This document shows, one piece after another, positions 7,412-17,622 of a stretch of DNA of 40,806 nucleotides. The translations under genes and the position numbers were made by a program. The number at the start of each line of letters is the position of its first letter. The first letter of the stretch is position 1. The notes beneath the pieces are model-generated. The model did not search any database. It saw only the letters and a list, made by a program, of their open reading frames with translations, and was not told the origin of the DNA. Origin of the DNA: Neptunomonas sp. (GTDB lineage: Bacteria; Pseudomonadota; Gammaproteobacteria; Pseudomonadales; Balneatricaceae); the NCBI RefSeq assembly GCF_016744175.1, contig NZ_JADGEV010000036.1:1-40806 (forward strand), given 5' to 3'.

Positions 7412-9610
7412 CTAATTTTGCAGGACTTTCTTACCTTTAATGATGATGTCCTTACTGGCTTTAACATCAACCTTACCGCTTCCTTTTATGGCTATGTCTT
7501 TACCGGATATGATGATCGTGCCGTCTTTTTTCATTGATATTGATGCCTTTCCACAGGTGAGTGTGATTGTATCGCCGGCATTTATAACCAGATTCTTACC
7601 GACGGTTAAGCTATCGTCTTCTGCAATTTCTGTTGAACGTTTTTTACCAACCGCAAGCGTTTGATTACCACCAATGGTTTCTGCTTGATCACTACCTATC
7701 TTTTGCGTTTGGTTAGCGCCAATGCCAATGGATTGATTAGCCCCCACATCAATATTTTGCGATGCACCTATTTCAGTAGTTTGTGCAGCACCGATAACAA
7801 CAGCCTGCATAGCACCTATAGCAATTTCTTGGGAAACACCAATAATGATGGATTCATTAATACCCACTGTGTGGGAGCGATTACTTGCTACAGTGACACT
7901 CTCACTAGCACCAACATTACGTGAGCGGTTGGCAAAAACTGTTAAGGCTTCATTATTCTGCACCGTCTCTGTGCGGTCATTTTTCACCGTTTCTGTTTGG
8001 TTATTACCAACGGTTATTGCTTGATCATTACCGATATCAACCGTTTCATTAACACCTACAGTTTCAGTTTTGCAGTTTTTAACCAGAATATTTTCATCTT
8101 TCTCCGCTTGGATATACAGCTCCTCACTGTCTTTTTTATCTTCCATACGGATTTCATTAAAGTTAGATGCACTACCGTTTGGCGAGCTGTGGGACTTAAT
8201 ACCACTTTGAGTTTTCTTATCAGGCAAACTGTATGGAGGCATATTATCGGCGTTATACACCCTCCCAGTAATAATTGGCCGATTAGGGTCGCCTTCTAAA
8301 AATTCGACCATCACCTCTTGAGTGATACGGGGGATAAACTGAGCCCCCCACCCCGGGCCAGCCCATGTTTGAGCAACCCGAATCCAGCACGAGCTATTCT
8401 CATTCATTTCACCGTATCGGTCCCAATGGAACTGAACTTTGACCCGGCCATACTCATCGGGGTAGATCTCCTCCCCTGAAGGCCCAACCACAACGGCAGT
8501 CTGAGGCCCTTGGACAAAAGGTTTTCGGCTAGTTCTCTCGGTTCGATAAACTGTTTTGCTATGAATAGCGGTAAAAGAGCACTGATAAGTAAGCGCGCTG
8601 TTATCTCCCCCACTGGAGTACTCGTTTGTAGAGATGTCCAGCTTCACGTTAACAACAAGGTATTCTCTATTTTGATCATCTCTTGGATGATCAAACAATG
8701 TAAAAAACCCACCCGAAGCCATACATCGAGCATCGGAATCTGCACTGACTTGTTCATAACCAACATGCCTCTCTTCAATGCGCTCCAATGCATATTGCTC
8801 TCCTGCATTGGCTTCTGTGTACTCACCCGGATAGTCAAAAACTTCAGCGTCTGATTGAGCATGGTTTCGCTCAATAATCCGATTAACTCTTAGTTTATTT
8901 TGTGGCGTTTTAAAATTATAGTCACCCAAAGCAACCGTACCCGGTTGTATTTCATAACCTAAATTCCAATTTGAAATGTGCTCAACATTTATCGTTTGAT
9001 CAATACCTGGCAAATGATATGGCAATTCAGGTTTTCCGCAGATGGGATCATGGGAGCTATAAGCATCCGATAGAACGACTTGATGCTTACCGTCTTCATG
9101 CTTGAAGTAATAATAGATCCCCTCATGCTCCATTAAACGGCTAATAAAATTAAAGTCACTCTCTCTATATTGGACACAATATTCCCACGTTCTGTACGTT
9201 CCACTTAGTGCATCAATAAAGTCACTAAAGCCGTTATCATTGAACACTTGTTTGATAATATCGGGGACTGCTTGTTCCTGAAAAATTCGACAATCAGCCG
9301 TTCTTGTAAGAAACCATAACCAAGGGTGCATTACCGCTTCGTAAACTGCATAGCCTCCTTCGGTTCGGTCGACTTGGGAGAAGTGCGAAATAAAACCATT
9401 AAAAAAGCGAAAATCACCACTCTCTAGCTCCATAGAAACCGTGACGTTTTGCCCTATAATTTTCTCTATTTTGATAGCTTCATCCAAGCTATACAGCACT
9501 AGGCTATACGAGAACAGTCGCCCCAATTCTTCTGTACCGTGCATGCGGACAAACAGAAGCTCATCTGGACCTAGCGGGGTTTTAATGGATACCTGTCTCG
9601 TTCCTTGCAT
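7412..9610 (-). CDS. vgrG: T6SS spike protein VgrG
   Basis: 732 residues. Residues 1 to about 480 are the gp27/gp5-like body: ELLFVRMHGTEELGRLFSYSL at the N-terminus, ESDFNFISRLMEHEGIYYYF, then the OB-fold EEIYPDEYGRVKVQFHWDRYG and WAGPGWGAQFIPRITQEVMVEFLEGDPNRPIITGRVYN. From about residue 500 the protein becomes a long repeat region with an 8-residue period (V-G-x-N-x-x-x-x type, such as VGNNQTETV), the beta-helical needle. Coding DNA for it (about 7600-8090) is itself repetitive. No extra toxin domain follows, so this VgrG is a carrier that works with the DUF4150 cap. The gene lies downstream of clpV with a gap of about 120 bases. Confidence 0.97.
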   Translation of the reverse strand: MQGTRQVSIKTPLGPDELLFVRMHGTEELGRLFSYSLVLYSLDEAIKIEKIIGQNVTVSMELESGDFRFFNGFISHFSQVDRTEGGYAVYEAVMHPWLWFLTRTADCRIFQEQAVPDIIKQVFNDNGFSDFIDALSGTYRTWEYCVQYRESDFNFISRLMEHEGIYYYFKHEDGKHQVVLSDAYSSHDPICGKPELPYHLPGIDQTINVEHISNWNLGYEIQPGTVALGDYNFKTPQNKLRVNRIIERNHAQSDAEVFDYPGEYTEANAGEQYALERIEERHVGYEQVSADSDARCMASGGFFTLFDHPRDDQNREYLVVNVKLDISTNEYSSGGDNSALTYQCSFTAIHSKTVYRTERTSRKPFVQGPQTAVVVGPSGEEIYPDEYGRVKVQFHWDRYGEMNENSSCWIRVAQTWAGPGWGAQFIPRITQEVMVEFLEGDPNRPIITGRVYNADNMPPYSLPDKKTQSGIKSHSSPNGSASNFNEIRMEDKKDSEELYIQAEKDENILVKNCKTETVGVNETVDIGNDQAITVGNNQTETVKNDRTETVQNNEALTVFANRSRNVGASESVTVASNRSHTVGINESIIIGVSQEIAIGAMQAVVIGAAQTTEIGASQNIDVGANQSIGIGANQTQKIGSDQAETIGGNQTLAVGKKRSTEIAEDDSLTVGKNLVINAGDTITLTCGKASISMKKDGTIIISGKDIAIKGSGKVDVKASKDIIIKGKKVLQN

Positions 9611-9731
9611 TATATTGACCCTAATAGTTATTCAGTTTGTTTGGATTCAACTTATTGACTATTAATACCTAAAGCGTCTTTTTTTATGCCATCTATGCTT
9701 TATTACACCAACATAGGCTTAACTTTATATT

Positions 9732-12548
9732 TCAGCTGAATTTATAAACAAATTCAGTTTTATCAACACCAACATGAACACGCTTGGCCACATCCCCTTC
9801 CATTAACTTCGTTAAAAACACCCGGCTAATTTCTGGTAATACCGTATTAGTAAGTATGGCATCTATCATTCGGCCACCGCTTTCCAGTTCGGTACAACGC
9901 GCAGCAATAAGCTTGATGACATCATCATCATAAGTGAATGGAATACCGTGGTTTTCTTGCACTCGAGCCTCAATACGACCTAACTGAAGCTTAGTAATCG
10001 CCGTAATCATTTCATCGCTTAAGGGGTAGTAGGGAATAGTGACCAGGCGACCTAACAATGCTGGCGGGAATATATTAAGCAATGGAGCCCGCAATGCTTT
10101 GGTTATTCCTTCGGGTGACGGCATAAGCTCCGGATCTTTACACAAGCCAGAAATTAACTCTGTGCCCGCATTAGTAGTAAGGATTATCAGGGTATTCTTA
10201 AAATCAATGACTCGCCCCTCACCATCTTCCATCCACCCTTTATCAAATACCTGAAAGAATATTTCGTGCACATCAGGGTGCGCTTTTTCTACTTCATCCA
10301 ATAGCACAACACTATAAGGGCGGCGTCTTACCGCCTCTGTTAATACCCCGCCTTCTCCATAACCTACATAACCCGGTGGAGCTCCTTTTAGCGTTGAAAC
10401 AGTATGCGCTTCTTGGTATTCGCTCATGTTAATAGTGATTATATTTTGTTCCCCTCCATAGAGGGCTTCAGCAAGCGCTAGGGCCGTCTCGGTTTTACCC
10501 ACACCCGATGTGCCCGCTAACATAAATACACCTATAGGCTTGCTCGGATTATCTAAACCTGCCCTTGAAGTTTGAATACGACTGGCAATCATATCCAAAG
10601 CATGCCTCTGGCCAATAATTCTTTCCTCTAATAAGTCAGCAAGTTTAAGCACAGTACCTACTTCATCTTTTACCATTCGCCCGACAGGAATGCCTGTCCA
10701 ATCCTGCACCACCGATGCGACTGCTTGCTCATCAACAATGGAGGAAATCAGGGGCGACTCCCCCTGCAACTCTTCTAAATTTTCTTGAAGACTCTTCAGC
10801 TGAGTAACTAGTTCAGCTCGCTCATCATCGGTTAGCGCTTCGCCACTACCCGTCTCATCGGATTGATCCTGTTGATTTATTTTTTCATTTTCCTCTAGCT
10901 TCACTTCAATAGTAGTGTCTTCATTTATTGCTTCACTATCTTCAAATGCTTCTTTGTAAAGTGGTTCTGAATCACAGGTATTATCCTTATCAGGTGCATT
11001 ATCTCCCCGTAGCCGAGACCTAATATCCAAAATCTGGGACACTAGGTCTTTTTCTCCTATCCACTTGAGGTCTAGTTGCTCTAAGCGTTGCTGTTCTTGG
11101 ATAAGCTTGGCTTCAGCCTGAAGCGATCTTTCAGAAGTATCGAGGCCCACAGCTGCTTCTCGAGCAATGATTGCCAGCTCAGTTTCTAGCGCTAAAATTC
11201 GTCGCTGGCTATCTTCTACTTCTGCCGGTGTCGCGTGTAAGCTAATTGCCACACGGGCGCAAGCCGTATCTAAAAGGCTAACTGATTTATCAGGTAATTG
11301 GCGGGCGGGGATATAGCGATGGGACAACTTCACAGCCGCTTCTAGCGCTTCATCAAGCATCTGAACGCTATGGTGGTGCTCCATCGTGCTAGCTAAACCA
11401 CGCATCATAAGAATGGCTTTTTCTTCACTAGGTTCTGATACCTGAACTACCTGAAAGCGACGTGTCAGTGCTGGATCTTTTTCGATATGTTTCTTGTATT
11501 CAGCCCATGTAGTCGCGGCAACTGTGCGAAGGCTTCCCCTGGCTAAAGCAGGTTTCAGTAAGTTTGCGGCATCCCCTGTACCCTGAGCACCACCAGCCCC
11601 CACAAGCGTATGTGCTTCATCAATAAATAAAATGATGGGCTTTTCAGAAGACTGCACTTCTTCGATGACCTGTTTAAGGCGATCTTCAAACTCACCTTTC
11701 ATACTCGCGCCTGCTTGCAAGAGTCCTACGTCGAGTGAACGCAATTCAACATCTTGTAACGGTGGTGGCACGTCGCCTCTAACAATACGTTGAGCAAAGC
11801 CTTCTACTACAGCCGTTTTCCCCACACCGGCTTCGCCAGTAAGAATCGGATTATTTTGCCTTCGGCGCATAAGAATATCGATGATCTGTCGGACCTCTTC
11901 ATCCCTACCAACGATGGGGTCCATTTCACCACTGCGTGCTTCTTCAGTCAGATCAAGCGTAAAGCGTTGCAGCGCTTCATTTTTACCCATTTGCGCGGGT
12001 GCCATTGCTGCACTTGCTTCGCCTGGCGTAGTGCTCCCTACTTGAAAACCATCAGAAGCATTGAGGCCTTCTTCAGGTGAACCACTCACAATTTCCCTAA
12101 AATGTTCTGTTAATACTTCATACTTTATTTTTGAAAACTCTGAGGATATTCGTTGTAGGTTGCTATTTAACGATCTCGTTTTGACAATGCCTACCATCAG
12201 GTGGCCTGTCCTAACTTGAGTTTCCCCGAATAATAAGCTGCCATATACCCACCCTCTTTCAACGGCATCTTCAACATGTGCGGACAAATCAGAAATAGAC
12301 GAAGAACCTCTGGGCAAACTATCTAGCGCATCCGTTAAATCTCTTGTTAAGACCGAAGGGTTAAGGTCAAAATGTTTTATAATATGATGTAAATCAGAGT
12401 CTTGTAGTTGCAGAATTTGATGCAGCCAGTGAACCAATTCCACATAAGGATTACCGCGTAATTTACAAAAAACAGTGGCTCCTTCTATCGCTTTATAAGC
12501 GACTTTGTTTAACTTCCCAAACAATGCTGCACGATTAATTTCCGTCAT
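9732..12548 (-). CDS. clpV: T6SS sheath-recycling AAA+ ATPase ClpV
   Basis: 938 residues. The N-domain (1-160) precedes AAA1 with Walker A GEAGVGKT at about 238-245 and Walker B ILFIDEAHT; AAA2 has GTSGVGKT and VVLLDEVEKAHPDV. The linker helices RYIPARQLPDKSVSLLD are typical of ClpB/ClpV. ClpV hydrolyses ATP to disassemble contracted TssB/TssC sheaths. Odd point: the middle region between AAA1 and AAA2 carries a long acidic, low-complexity stretch (about residues 520-590; KLEENEKINQQDQSDE and neighbours) that I do not recall from standard ClpV proteins, which makes this copy long. It lies downstream of tssG. Confidence 0.97.
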   Translation of the reverse strand: MTEINRAALFGKLNKVAYKAIEGATVFCKLRGNPYVELVHWLHQILQLQDSDLHHIIKHFDLNPSVLTRDLTDALDSLPRGSSSISDLSAHVEDAVERGWVYGSLLFGETQVRTGHLMVGIVKTRSLNSNLQRISSEFSKIKYEVLTEHFREIVSGSPEEGLNASDGFQVGSTTPGEASAAMAPAQMGKNEALQRFTLDLTEEARSGEMDPIVGRDEEVRQIIDILMRRRQNNPILTGEAGVGKTAVVEGFAQRIVRGDVPPPLQDVELRSLDVGLLQAGASMKGEFEDRLKQVIEEVQSSEKPIILFIDEAHTLVGAGGAQGTGDAANLLKPALARGSLRTVAATTWAEYKKHIEKDPALTRRFQVVQVSEPSEEKAILMMRGLASTMEHHHSVQMLDEALEAAVKLSHRYIPARQLPDKSVSLLDTACARVAISLHATPAEVEDSQRRILALETELAIIAREAAVGLDTSERSLQAEAKLIQEQQRLEQLDLKWIGEKDLVSQILDIRSRLRGDNAPDKDNTCDSEPLYKEAFEDSEAINEDTTIEVKLEENEKINQQDQSDETGSGEALTDDERAELVTQLKSLQENLEELQGESPLISSIVDEQAVASVVQDWTGIPVGRMVKDEVGTVLKLADLLEERIIGQRHALDMIASRIQTSRAGLDNPSKPIGVFMLAGTSGVGKTETALALAEALYGGEQNIITINMSEYQEAHTVSTLKGAPPGYVGYGEGGVLTEAVRRRPYSVVLLDEVEKAHPDVHEIFFQVFDKGWMEDGEGRVIDFKNTLIILTTNAGTELISGLCKDPELMPSPEGITKALRAPLLNIFPPALLGRLVTIPYYPLSDEMITAITKLQLGRIEARVQENHGIPFTYDDDVIKLIAARCTELESGGRMIDAILTNTVLPEISRVFLTKLMEGDVAKRVHVGVDKTEFVYKFS

Positions 12549-12608
12549 GGGTGCTCTCCTGCTATATCCTAGTTGCCCAACTTTTACCCCGTACTTCTTA
12601 CATCTTGT

Positions 12609-13637
12609 TCATAATAATTCTTGCATCGGGTTAAGGTGTAAATCACCAAAATCCTCTTCTGGGCTATGTTCGATCATCCACGTTGTCCATCCCAACTGCC
12701 CAAACACGCCTAAACAGGCGGGCTTAACTTCATCTCGTTGTAAAATAAGATTCAAGTCCCAATCAAACTCATCACCCACATAGTTACGTACAAGAGCAAT
12801 CAGCCTAATCAAACTAGGCCCCCCAGGTAACATTCTCTTAAAGTCTTCGAGATTTAAAGGGCCAAAGGTCAGCCTAAACTTGCTCTGACATTCCCACACC
12901 TTCTCTCCTAACGTGCTAGTCAGACCTAGGCTGCCGCTCATTTCTGACTCCCCTAGCCTCAATCGATCAGACTCAGGTATGACTAACCAAGAGCCTATGT
13001 ATTGCTCAAGGCTTGCAGGGACATGGAAGTAGTTTTTCAGGATAGCGAGCAGACCTTCAGCATTCTTTGTCTGATTAGAAAAGCGTCCACTAAAATGAAG
13101 TTTTGCATAATCGGGAATTTCATCACGATGTTTCAAGCTATCAGACCCAATGCCTATCAAACTACTCAATCGCCCAGAGAATTCATCATCTGCGGGCCTA
13201 TCCAAGTTGGTTGTTGGCTGTGAATCTGCCCATACACGGTAAAAAAGTGACAACATCCTGTGATGAAATATGTCAGTAAAACGAATAAGGCTTTCATCTT
13301 GAAAGTTACGAATACGATCACGCGTGTACTCAGTTAGGTGTAGAGGGAGAGGGCCGTTTGGCCCAAAAAGCCCGAAGAAAAAAACATTCAATCTAGGAGG
13401 AAACGATTCGGGGGTTTCAAATGAGGCAAGTGTCGAGGGTGCGAACGCTAGCGAGGGCTCTTGCCCTAACCTTATCGCATCATCTTTAGGCTTTACAGAA
13501 CAACCAATTTTGGCCTTGTTTGTATTAGCATTTTCAATACGTCTTAATGCCGTATAAAAGCCGTATCGATAGGGCTTTTGTACTAAATCCTGATACAACG
13601 TCAAATGATCTGACGCTGTCCGATTCTTACTGGCCAT
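12609..13637 (-). CDS. tssG: T6SS baseplate protein TssG
   Basis: 342 residues, starting MASKNRTASDHLTLYQDLVQ. Family marks are PYRYGFYTALRRIE, RLGQEPSLAFAPSTLASFE, FFGLFGPNGPLPLHLTEY and, near the C-terminus, LGWTTWMI. TssG forms the T6SS baseplate wedge with TssE, TssF and TssK. The start overlaps the end of tssF by 37 bases, so the two are translationally linked. The length is normal for the family. Confidence 0.96.
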   Translation of the reverse strand: MASKNRTASDHLTLYQDLVQKPYRYGFYTALRRIENANTNKAKIGCSVKPKDDAIRLGQEPSLAFAPSTLASFETPESFPPRLNVFFFGLFGPNGPLPLHLTEYTRDRIRNFQDESLIRFTDIFHHRMLSLFYRVWADSQPTTNLDRPADDEFSGRLSSLIGIGSDSLKHRDEIPDYAKLHFSGRFSNQTKNAEGLLAILKNYFHVPASLEQYIGSWLVIPESDRLRLGESEMSGSLGLTSTLGEKVWECQSKFRLTFGPLNLEDFKRMLPGGPSLIRLIALVRNYVGDEFDWDLNLILQRDEVKPACLGVFGQLGWTTWMIEHSPEEDFGDLHLNPMQELL

Positions 13638-15481
13638 TTCATTACCTCACCACGGTCTTCAGATTTTATAACCGTTTCAGTAAAAGAATTTATCGACACA
13701 TACCGTGCAAAAAAGTTATCAAGCACAGAACCCAAAAGAAAAATACCCGAACCAACAAACGCACTTTCATCGAATACAATGGTTATTTCTAAACCTCTTC
13801 CAAAGGCAATAGGCCCAGGTAATGGTATTCGTCGAGTTACCCCTACTGCATGTATAGAACGAATTCCCTCAATTTGTTTCGTTACTGCTGCATCATTGCT
13901 GTCACCGTACAAGGACATCAATTCACGTAGAGCGGCAGCGCCTCCTCCTTTATCATCATCAGCCAGTGAAAGGTAATTTAACGACAAGTGATTAATCAGT
14001 CTCCATGCAGCTTCGCCGCTTTTATGAGAGAGTGAAGGTTTGGGTTTTGTCGGACCTGATACACAGCAAATAGACGCAACCGGCGCGCTGATATCTAACG
14101 AAAAATCAGTTGAACCTCTACCTGTTGCCATTTTTAAAGGCAGATCCCGATTGGTACAAAGAGTTTGAACTTCTAATTGTTTCAAATCATTTGAAAAGGG
14201 CGCTTCATTTACATCCACCAAAGATACGTAAGTTTCACTACCGATATAGCTAGATCGTGGCCCACGCTGGCGCTGTTGCATCGAAAGAATTCTTCGCTCT
14301 CTGCGTACGCCGTAATAAGCCTGATGTTGAACAAAATCAGTTAAATCATTACACGCATAAAAAGGTAAAAAAACCTGCTTTTCATCTGCGTTGGTTCCAT
14401 ATCCTGTTACTGCATCAACTTGGAATACTTCAAAATCTGTTGGGCGCGTCCTATCAGGAACAACATGATAGTCTTCCTCAGACATTGACAAATGGACCCT
14501 ATCAGCTCTTTTTGGAAACAAATTTATAGCCGGGGTACAAAACAGAGAAAAGTCATTAATAGTTACACGGTTTTCAAGCTCAGGATCGTAGCGATCAAAC
14601 AGAATAATTAAATCAATTTCTGCATGCTTGCAGCGTTTTGTTACACTCCCTAACCCTGTGAAGTCAGCAAACAAAAACCTATCAGAAAAAGCAAAGTACT
14701 CTCGTAACAACCGATAACCACTGAAGCTTCTTGAGTCATCAGGCAATAATGATTGGTTATCACTAAATCCTACTTGGCGAATAGACTCAACTGGTAATAC
14801 TTCTACTAACGGAGAGGTGGACTCAGTTGAACGCAATAAAACAGCACAAGCATTACCAAAGACTTGTTCGTATAACCTAACTGCTTGCCCACCATGCCCA
14901 CTAAAATGCACGGTAAGATTATTTAGGGGTGTTTCATTAAAAGGCAGCCCGGTGGTTGATGATAATCTTAATCGCAATCCTGATTTAGGTTTAATACCAC
15001 GGGGCAAAGGTGCACTAGCAATAGACACCACATTTGAAAAATACTCGGCTTCTTTTATTTTAACAGGTAGCAGTTTCACATCATGGGCGGTTGTATATTT
15101 ACATGCCGTTTGCTCACCTTCTTTCAGGTTTCCTGTTAGCACCGTGCCTCTCGGTAAGCGGACACCTGCTTCAAGATTAGCCTGCGGCGAAGGTGTAAAC
15201 TGAACAACCGCCATAGACGGCGTGGGCGATAAATATTGAGGGTACACAATATTCATTATATTTTGCGTAAAACGAGGATACTCAGCATCAATACGCAACT
15301 GAACACGTGCAGCTAAAAAAGCAAAGCCCTCATATAAGCGTTCAACATACGGGTCGGACGTTTCAACACCATCAATGCCCAAGCGGCTCGCAATCTTCGG
15401 ATATTCTTTGGCATATTCACTGCCCATCTCTTTGATAAACTGCAATTCTCGCTCATAGTACTTTAAGAGTTGTGGATCCAT
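13601..15481 (-). CDS. tssF: T6SS baseplate protein TssF
   Basis: 626 residues. The N-terminus MDPQLLKYYERELQFIKEMG followed by EYPKIASRLGI and ERLYEGFAFLAARVQLRID is diagnostic of TssF (VasA/ImpG). The start could be ATG at 15481 or the GTG directly before it at 15484; GAGG in the end of tssE serves either, and the ATG gives the usual family start. TssF is the main baseplate wedge protein. The gene follows the tssE stop at once and overlaps tssG. Confidence 0.96.
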   Translation of the reverse strand: MDPQLLKYYERELQFIKEMGSEYAKEYPKIASRLGIDGVETSDPYVERLYEGFAFLAARVQLRIDAEYPRFTQNIMNIVYPQYLSPTPSMAVVQFTPSPQANLEAGVRLPRGTVLTGNLKEGEQTACKYTTAHDVKLLPVKIKEAEYFSNVVSIASAPLPRGIKPKSGLRLRLSSTTGLPFNETPLNNLTVHFSGHGGQAVRLYEQVFGNACAVLLRSTESTSPLVEVLPVESIRQVGFSDNQSLLPDDSRSFSGYRLLREYFAFSDRFLFADFTGLGSVTKRCKHAEIDLIILFDRYDPELENRVTINDFSLFCTPAINLFPKRADRVHLSMSEEDYHVVPDRTRPTDFEVFQVDAVTGYGTNADEKQVFLPFYACNDLTDFVQHQAYYGVRRERRILSMQQRQRGPRSSYIGSETYVSLVDVNEAPFSNDLKQLEVQTLCTNRDLPLKMATGRGSTDFSLDISAPVASICCVSGPTKPKPSLSHKSGEAAWRLINHLSLNYLSLADDDKGGGAAALRELMSLYGDSNDAAVTKQIEGIRSIHAVGVTRRIPLPGPIAFGRGLEITIVFDESAFVGSGIFLLGSVLDNFFARYVSINSFTETVIKSEDRGEVMKWPVRIGQRQII

Positions 15482-15486
15482 CACGA

Positions 15487-16056
15487 CTACCCTCTAGGCC
15501 TATCAAAAAACTCGAACAGTCCCGTTTCCAAATCAACCTCTGAGTTTAAATAAAGATGTTCGGGTACAGGCTGACCCCATATGTCACACTCAATTTCAAA
15601 ACATAGTGCATTACGTGACATTTCATCATTCTTTATAACTCGCACGCGGAGTGTCTTAGGCAGTATTCGTGGTTCAAAATTTAGGATAGTGCGGTGTATC
15701 TGCCTTTCCAATGTGCGCACATCAGTATTAGCAGCAACAGTACCAGCCAAGTCGGGAGTGCCGTAATTAACTACCGACTTTGCAACCCACGGGTAATCAG
15801 ACAGATCAACAACATTCTCTAGGTTTCCACTATTAAGCAGCCAAGAAAGATCACGCTTTACATACTCCCGCAGATTACGGGCAGTAATAACTAACCGATC
15901 AACAGGTTCTTTTTTACTTGTTCTTCCTGCTGTTTGTTTCACTTTTAAGGAATCTTCGTTAGCTCCTTCCCCATTCGGCTCCCGCCGGGCATTATCATCT
16001 GTCAGTCGATCCAGTAATGACGGCTGCAACCGGTCCTGCTGATAAAGTTCCGCCAT
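15487..16056 (-). CDS. tssE: T6SS baseplate protein TssE (gp25-like)
   Basis: 189 residues. QPSLLDRLTDD near the N-terminus and the gp25-like core (LRVRVIKNDEMSRNALCFEIECDIWGQPVPEHLYLNSEVDLETG) identify TssE, the wedge component homologous to phage T4 gp25. An extra charged segment (about residues 22-50) separates the two. The stop is within 6 bases of the tssF start, so the genes are in one operon. Confidence 0.95.
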   Translation of the reverse strand: MAELYQQDRLQPSLLDRLTDDNARREPNGEGANEDSLKVKQTAGRTSKKEPVDRLVITARNLREYVKRDLSWLLNSGNLENVVDLSDYPWVAKSVVNYGTPDLAGTVAANTDVRTLERQIHRTILNFEPRILPKTLRVRVIKNDEMSRNALCFEIECDIWGQPVPEHLYLNSEVDLETGLFEFFDRPRG

Positions 16057-16150
16057 TACTCAAACTCCTTAAATTAATTCCCTATTCTCGAGCGCTAATC
16101 AGCGAATGCCGTCCATAAAACCGTAAAGCACAACCATGAATAATACGTTT

Positions 16151-16942
16151 TCAAAGTGTATTGAACTCAATCAATCTCATATCTAATAATGAATATTCTT
16201 TCAAGTCTGTTGTTAACATTCGTTGGCCAAAACCGTAATACTCACCACTTTCTTTCTGTTCCCAGAGTGTTTTTTTTGCAAGTGTAACTAGGGAGTCATC
16301 ACTCATCTCTGACCTTACATAACGCGTAGGTATTAACCCCACAGACTCACCCTCGTTTGTCCAGACGAAATGCGCTGGCATCCAAACAACATCCCGTAAG
16401 TCTTCGGGGGGATCAAGTTCAACTTTCTTAATACAGTGAAAAGGAACCCAATAGTAATGTCCATTTATAACGGCTTCTAAAAAAGGACCGATACGGCTAT
16501 CCGCATCAGCTATCCAATTAAAGTGCTCGCCATCAATAGTTCCCGCTGTAGGTGGGGCTAACTCAAACCCTTTAGCACGCAGTTCTGCTGCTTGAGATAG
16601 CAGCCCTTGTGCTGATAGGCCCAGCGCTTGAATACACTCAGCCATCCAGGGTTCTGGCGTTCCGAAAATAATCGGTGAACGATGCCCTTCAAAAACATCT
16701 ATGCGTAATACTTCGCATCGCAATGCCTCTCGATATGTTTGGACCATAGCTAAGCAACTGTGATCTAAATCACCCGCAACCTTGAGTTGTGTCAGAGCTC
16801 GATCCCAAGCCCCCATTACTGACAATAATTGAAAAAGAAAGACTCTAAGCTCTGTCTTTGCAGGATCTGTTTTAACTTGCGTTTGAAGCTCAGCCAAAGC
16901 TGCAGCCAAATTCCCCTCTAACAAGCTTGTTTCTGCTGACAT
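16151..16942 (-). CDS. tagJ: T6SS accessory protein TagJ (ImpE/HsiE)
   Basis: 263 residues. The N-terminal third is TPR-like (LLEGNLAAALAELQTQVKTDPAKTELRVFLFQLL); the rest holds the ImpE signature (HFNWIADADSRIGPFLEAVINGHYYWVPF, LRDVVWMPAHFVWTNEGE, GLIPTRY). In P. aeruginosa H1 the homologue binds the sheath protein TssB and ClpV and is thought to aid sheath recycling. Its place between hcp and tssE is the same as in the H1 cluster. Confidence 0.93.
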   Translation of the reverse strand: MSAETSLLEGNLAAALAELQTQVKTDPAKTELRVFLFQLLSVMGAWDRALTQLKVAGDLDHSCLAMVQTYREALRCEVLRIDVFEGHRSPIIFGTPEPWMAECIQALGLSAQGLLSQAAELRAKGFELAPPTAGTIDGEHFNWIADADSRIGPFLEAVINGHYYWVPFHCIKKVELDPPEDLRDVVWMPAHFVWTNEGESVGLIPTRYVRSEMSDDSLVTLAKKTLWEQKESGEYYGFGQRMLTTDLKEYSLLDMRLIEFNTL

Positions 16943-17062
16943 AACCCAACCCCATTGGCATTAATGACCAAAAGAAAAAAGGGAACATACTGATCAACAG
17001 CGAATTAAAAAAGATGCTATTACCCTGCTCCCCGCCCTGACTTAGCGACTTTTTGTATACTC

Positions 17063-17542
17063 TTAAGCCTTTACATTCTTTTCCATATCCCAAGCAAACT
17101 CTGGCCCTGGAGTACCCGATCCATCTGGTAGTTGCTCTTGGTATTCAACTTTTACTTTGGCAAAATTAATCGAAACTTGTTCACTCAGCATCTCATCTCC
17201 TTGACTAGCTGCTGTTGAAATACTTGTCACTATACAATCTGTCATTGTTATGATGAGGTACTCCAAAGGATCCTCACCAGCTTTACGAACAACCAGCTTT
17301 GCTTCAGGAATATGCGAGCCTTTTGCACAACAAAGCATGAGATTACCCGTCGCTTTATCTAGGTAGTGAAGAAATGTTAAATCCTGAACGTTGACTTTAC
17401 CTCTCCCACCACCACCACCTTGGTGCATACTTCCTGACTGAGACATGCCCCAATTCCAACCAAGCACATCGATTTCACCGGTGTGCTCGTCATCCTTTGA
17501 TTCTCCATCGATACCCTCAAGTTTTATAAACATATCAGACAT
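17063..17542 (-). CDS. hcp: T6SS inner-tube protein Hcp
   Basis: 159 residues, starting MSDMFIKLEGIDGESKDDEHTG, with IDVLGWNWGMSQSGSMH, DLTFLHYLDKATGNLMLCCAKG and VSINFAKVKVEYQEQ, all typical of the Hcp ring protein that stacks into the tube. The glycine run GGGGGRGKVNVQD is in the loop that also exists in H1-type Hcp. The gene has its own gap of about 80 bases from tssC, which would allow separate strong expression, but no promoter is clear to me. Confidence 0.97.
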   Translation of the reverse strand: MSDMFIKLEGIDGESKDDEHTGEIDVLGWNWGMSQSGSMHQGGGGGRGKVNVQDLTFLHYLDKATGNLMLCCAKGSHIPEAKLVVRKAGEDPLEYLIITMTDCIVTSISTAASQGDEMLSEQVSINFAKVKVEYQEQLPDGSGTPGPEFAWDMEKNVKA

Positions 17543-17622
17543 GATGACTCTCCTTTCTAAGCGTTATTGTTATGCATATGTATAACAGTCACGACTACCT
17601 TGCTTGCTAGTTAGACTTGTTA

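Noticed and set aside
7600-8090. Regularly spaced short repeats that could suggest a CRISPR or minisatellite
   Set aside because: They fall in frame inside vgrG, have a 24-bp period and encode the 8-residue beta-helix repeat of the needle; no conserved repeat with unique spacers exists.
16890-17093. Minus-strand frame between hcp and tagJ
   Set aside because: It overlaps the hcp 3' end and the tagJ 5' end, has no ribosome site and no recognisable composition.
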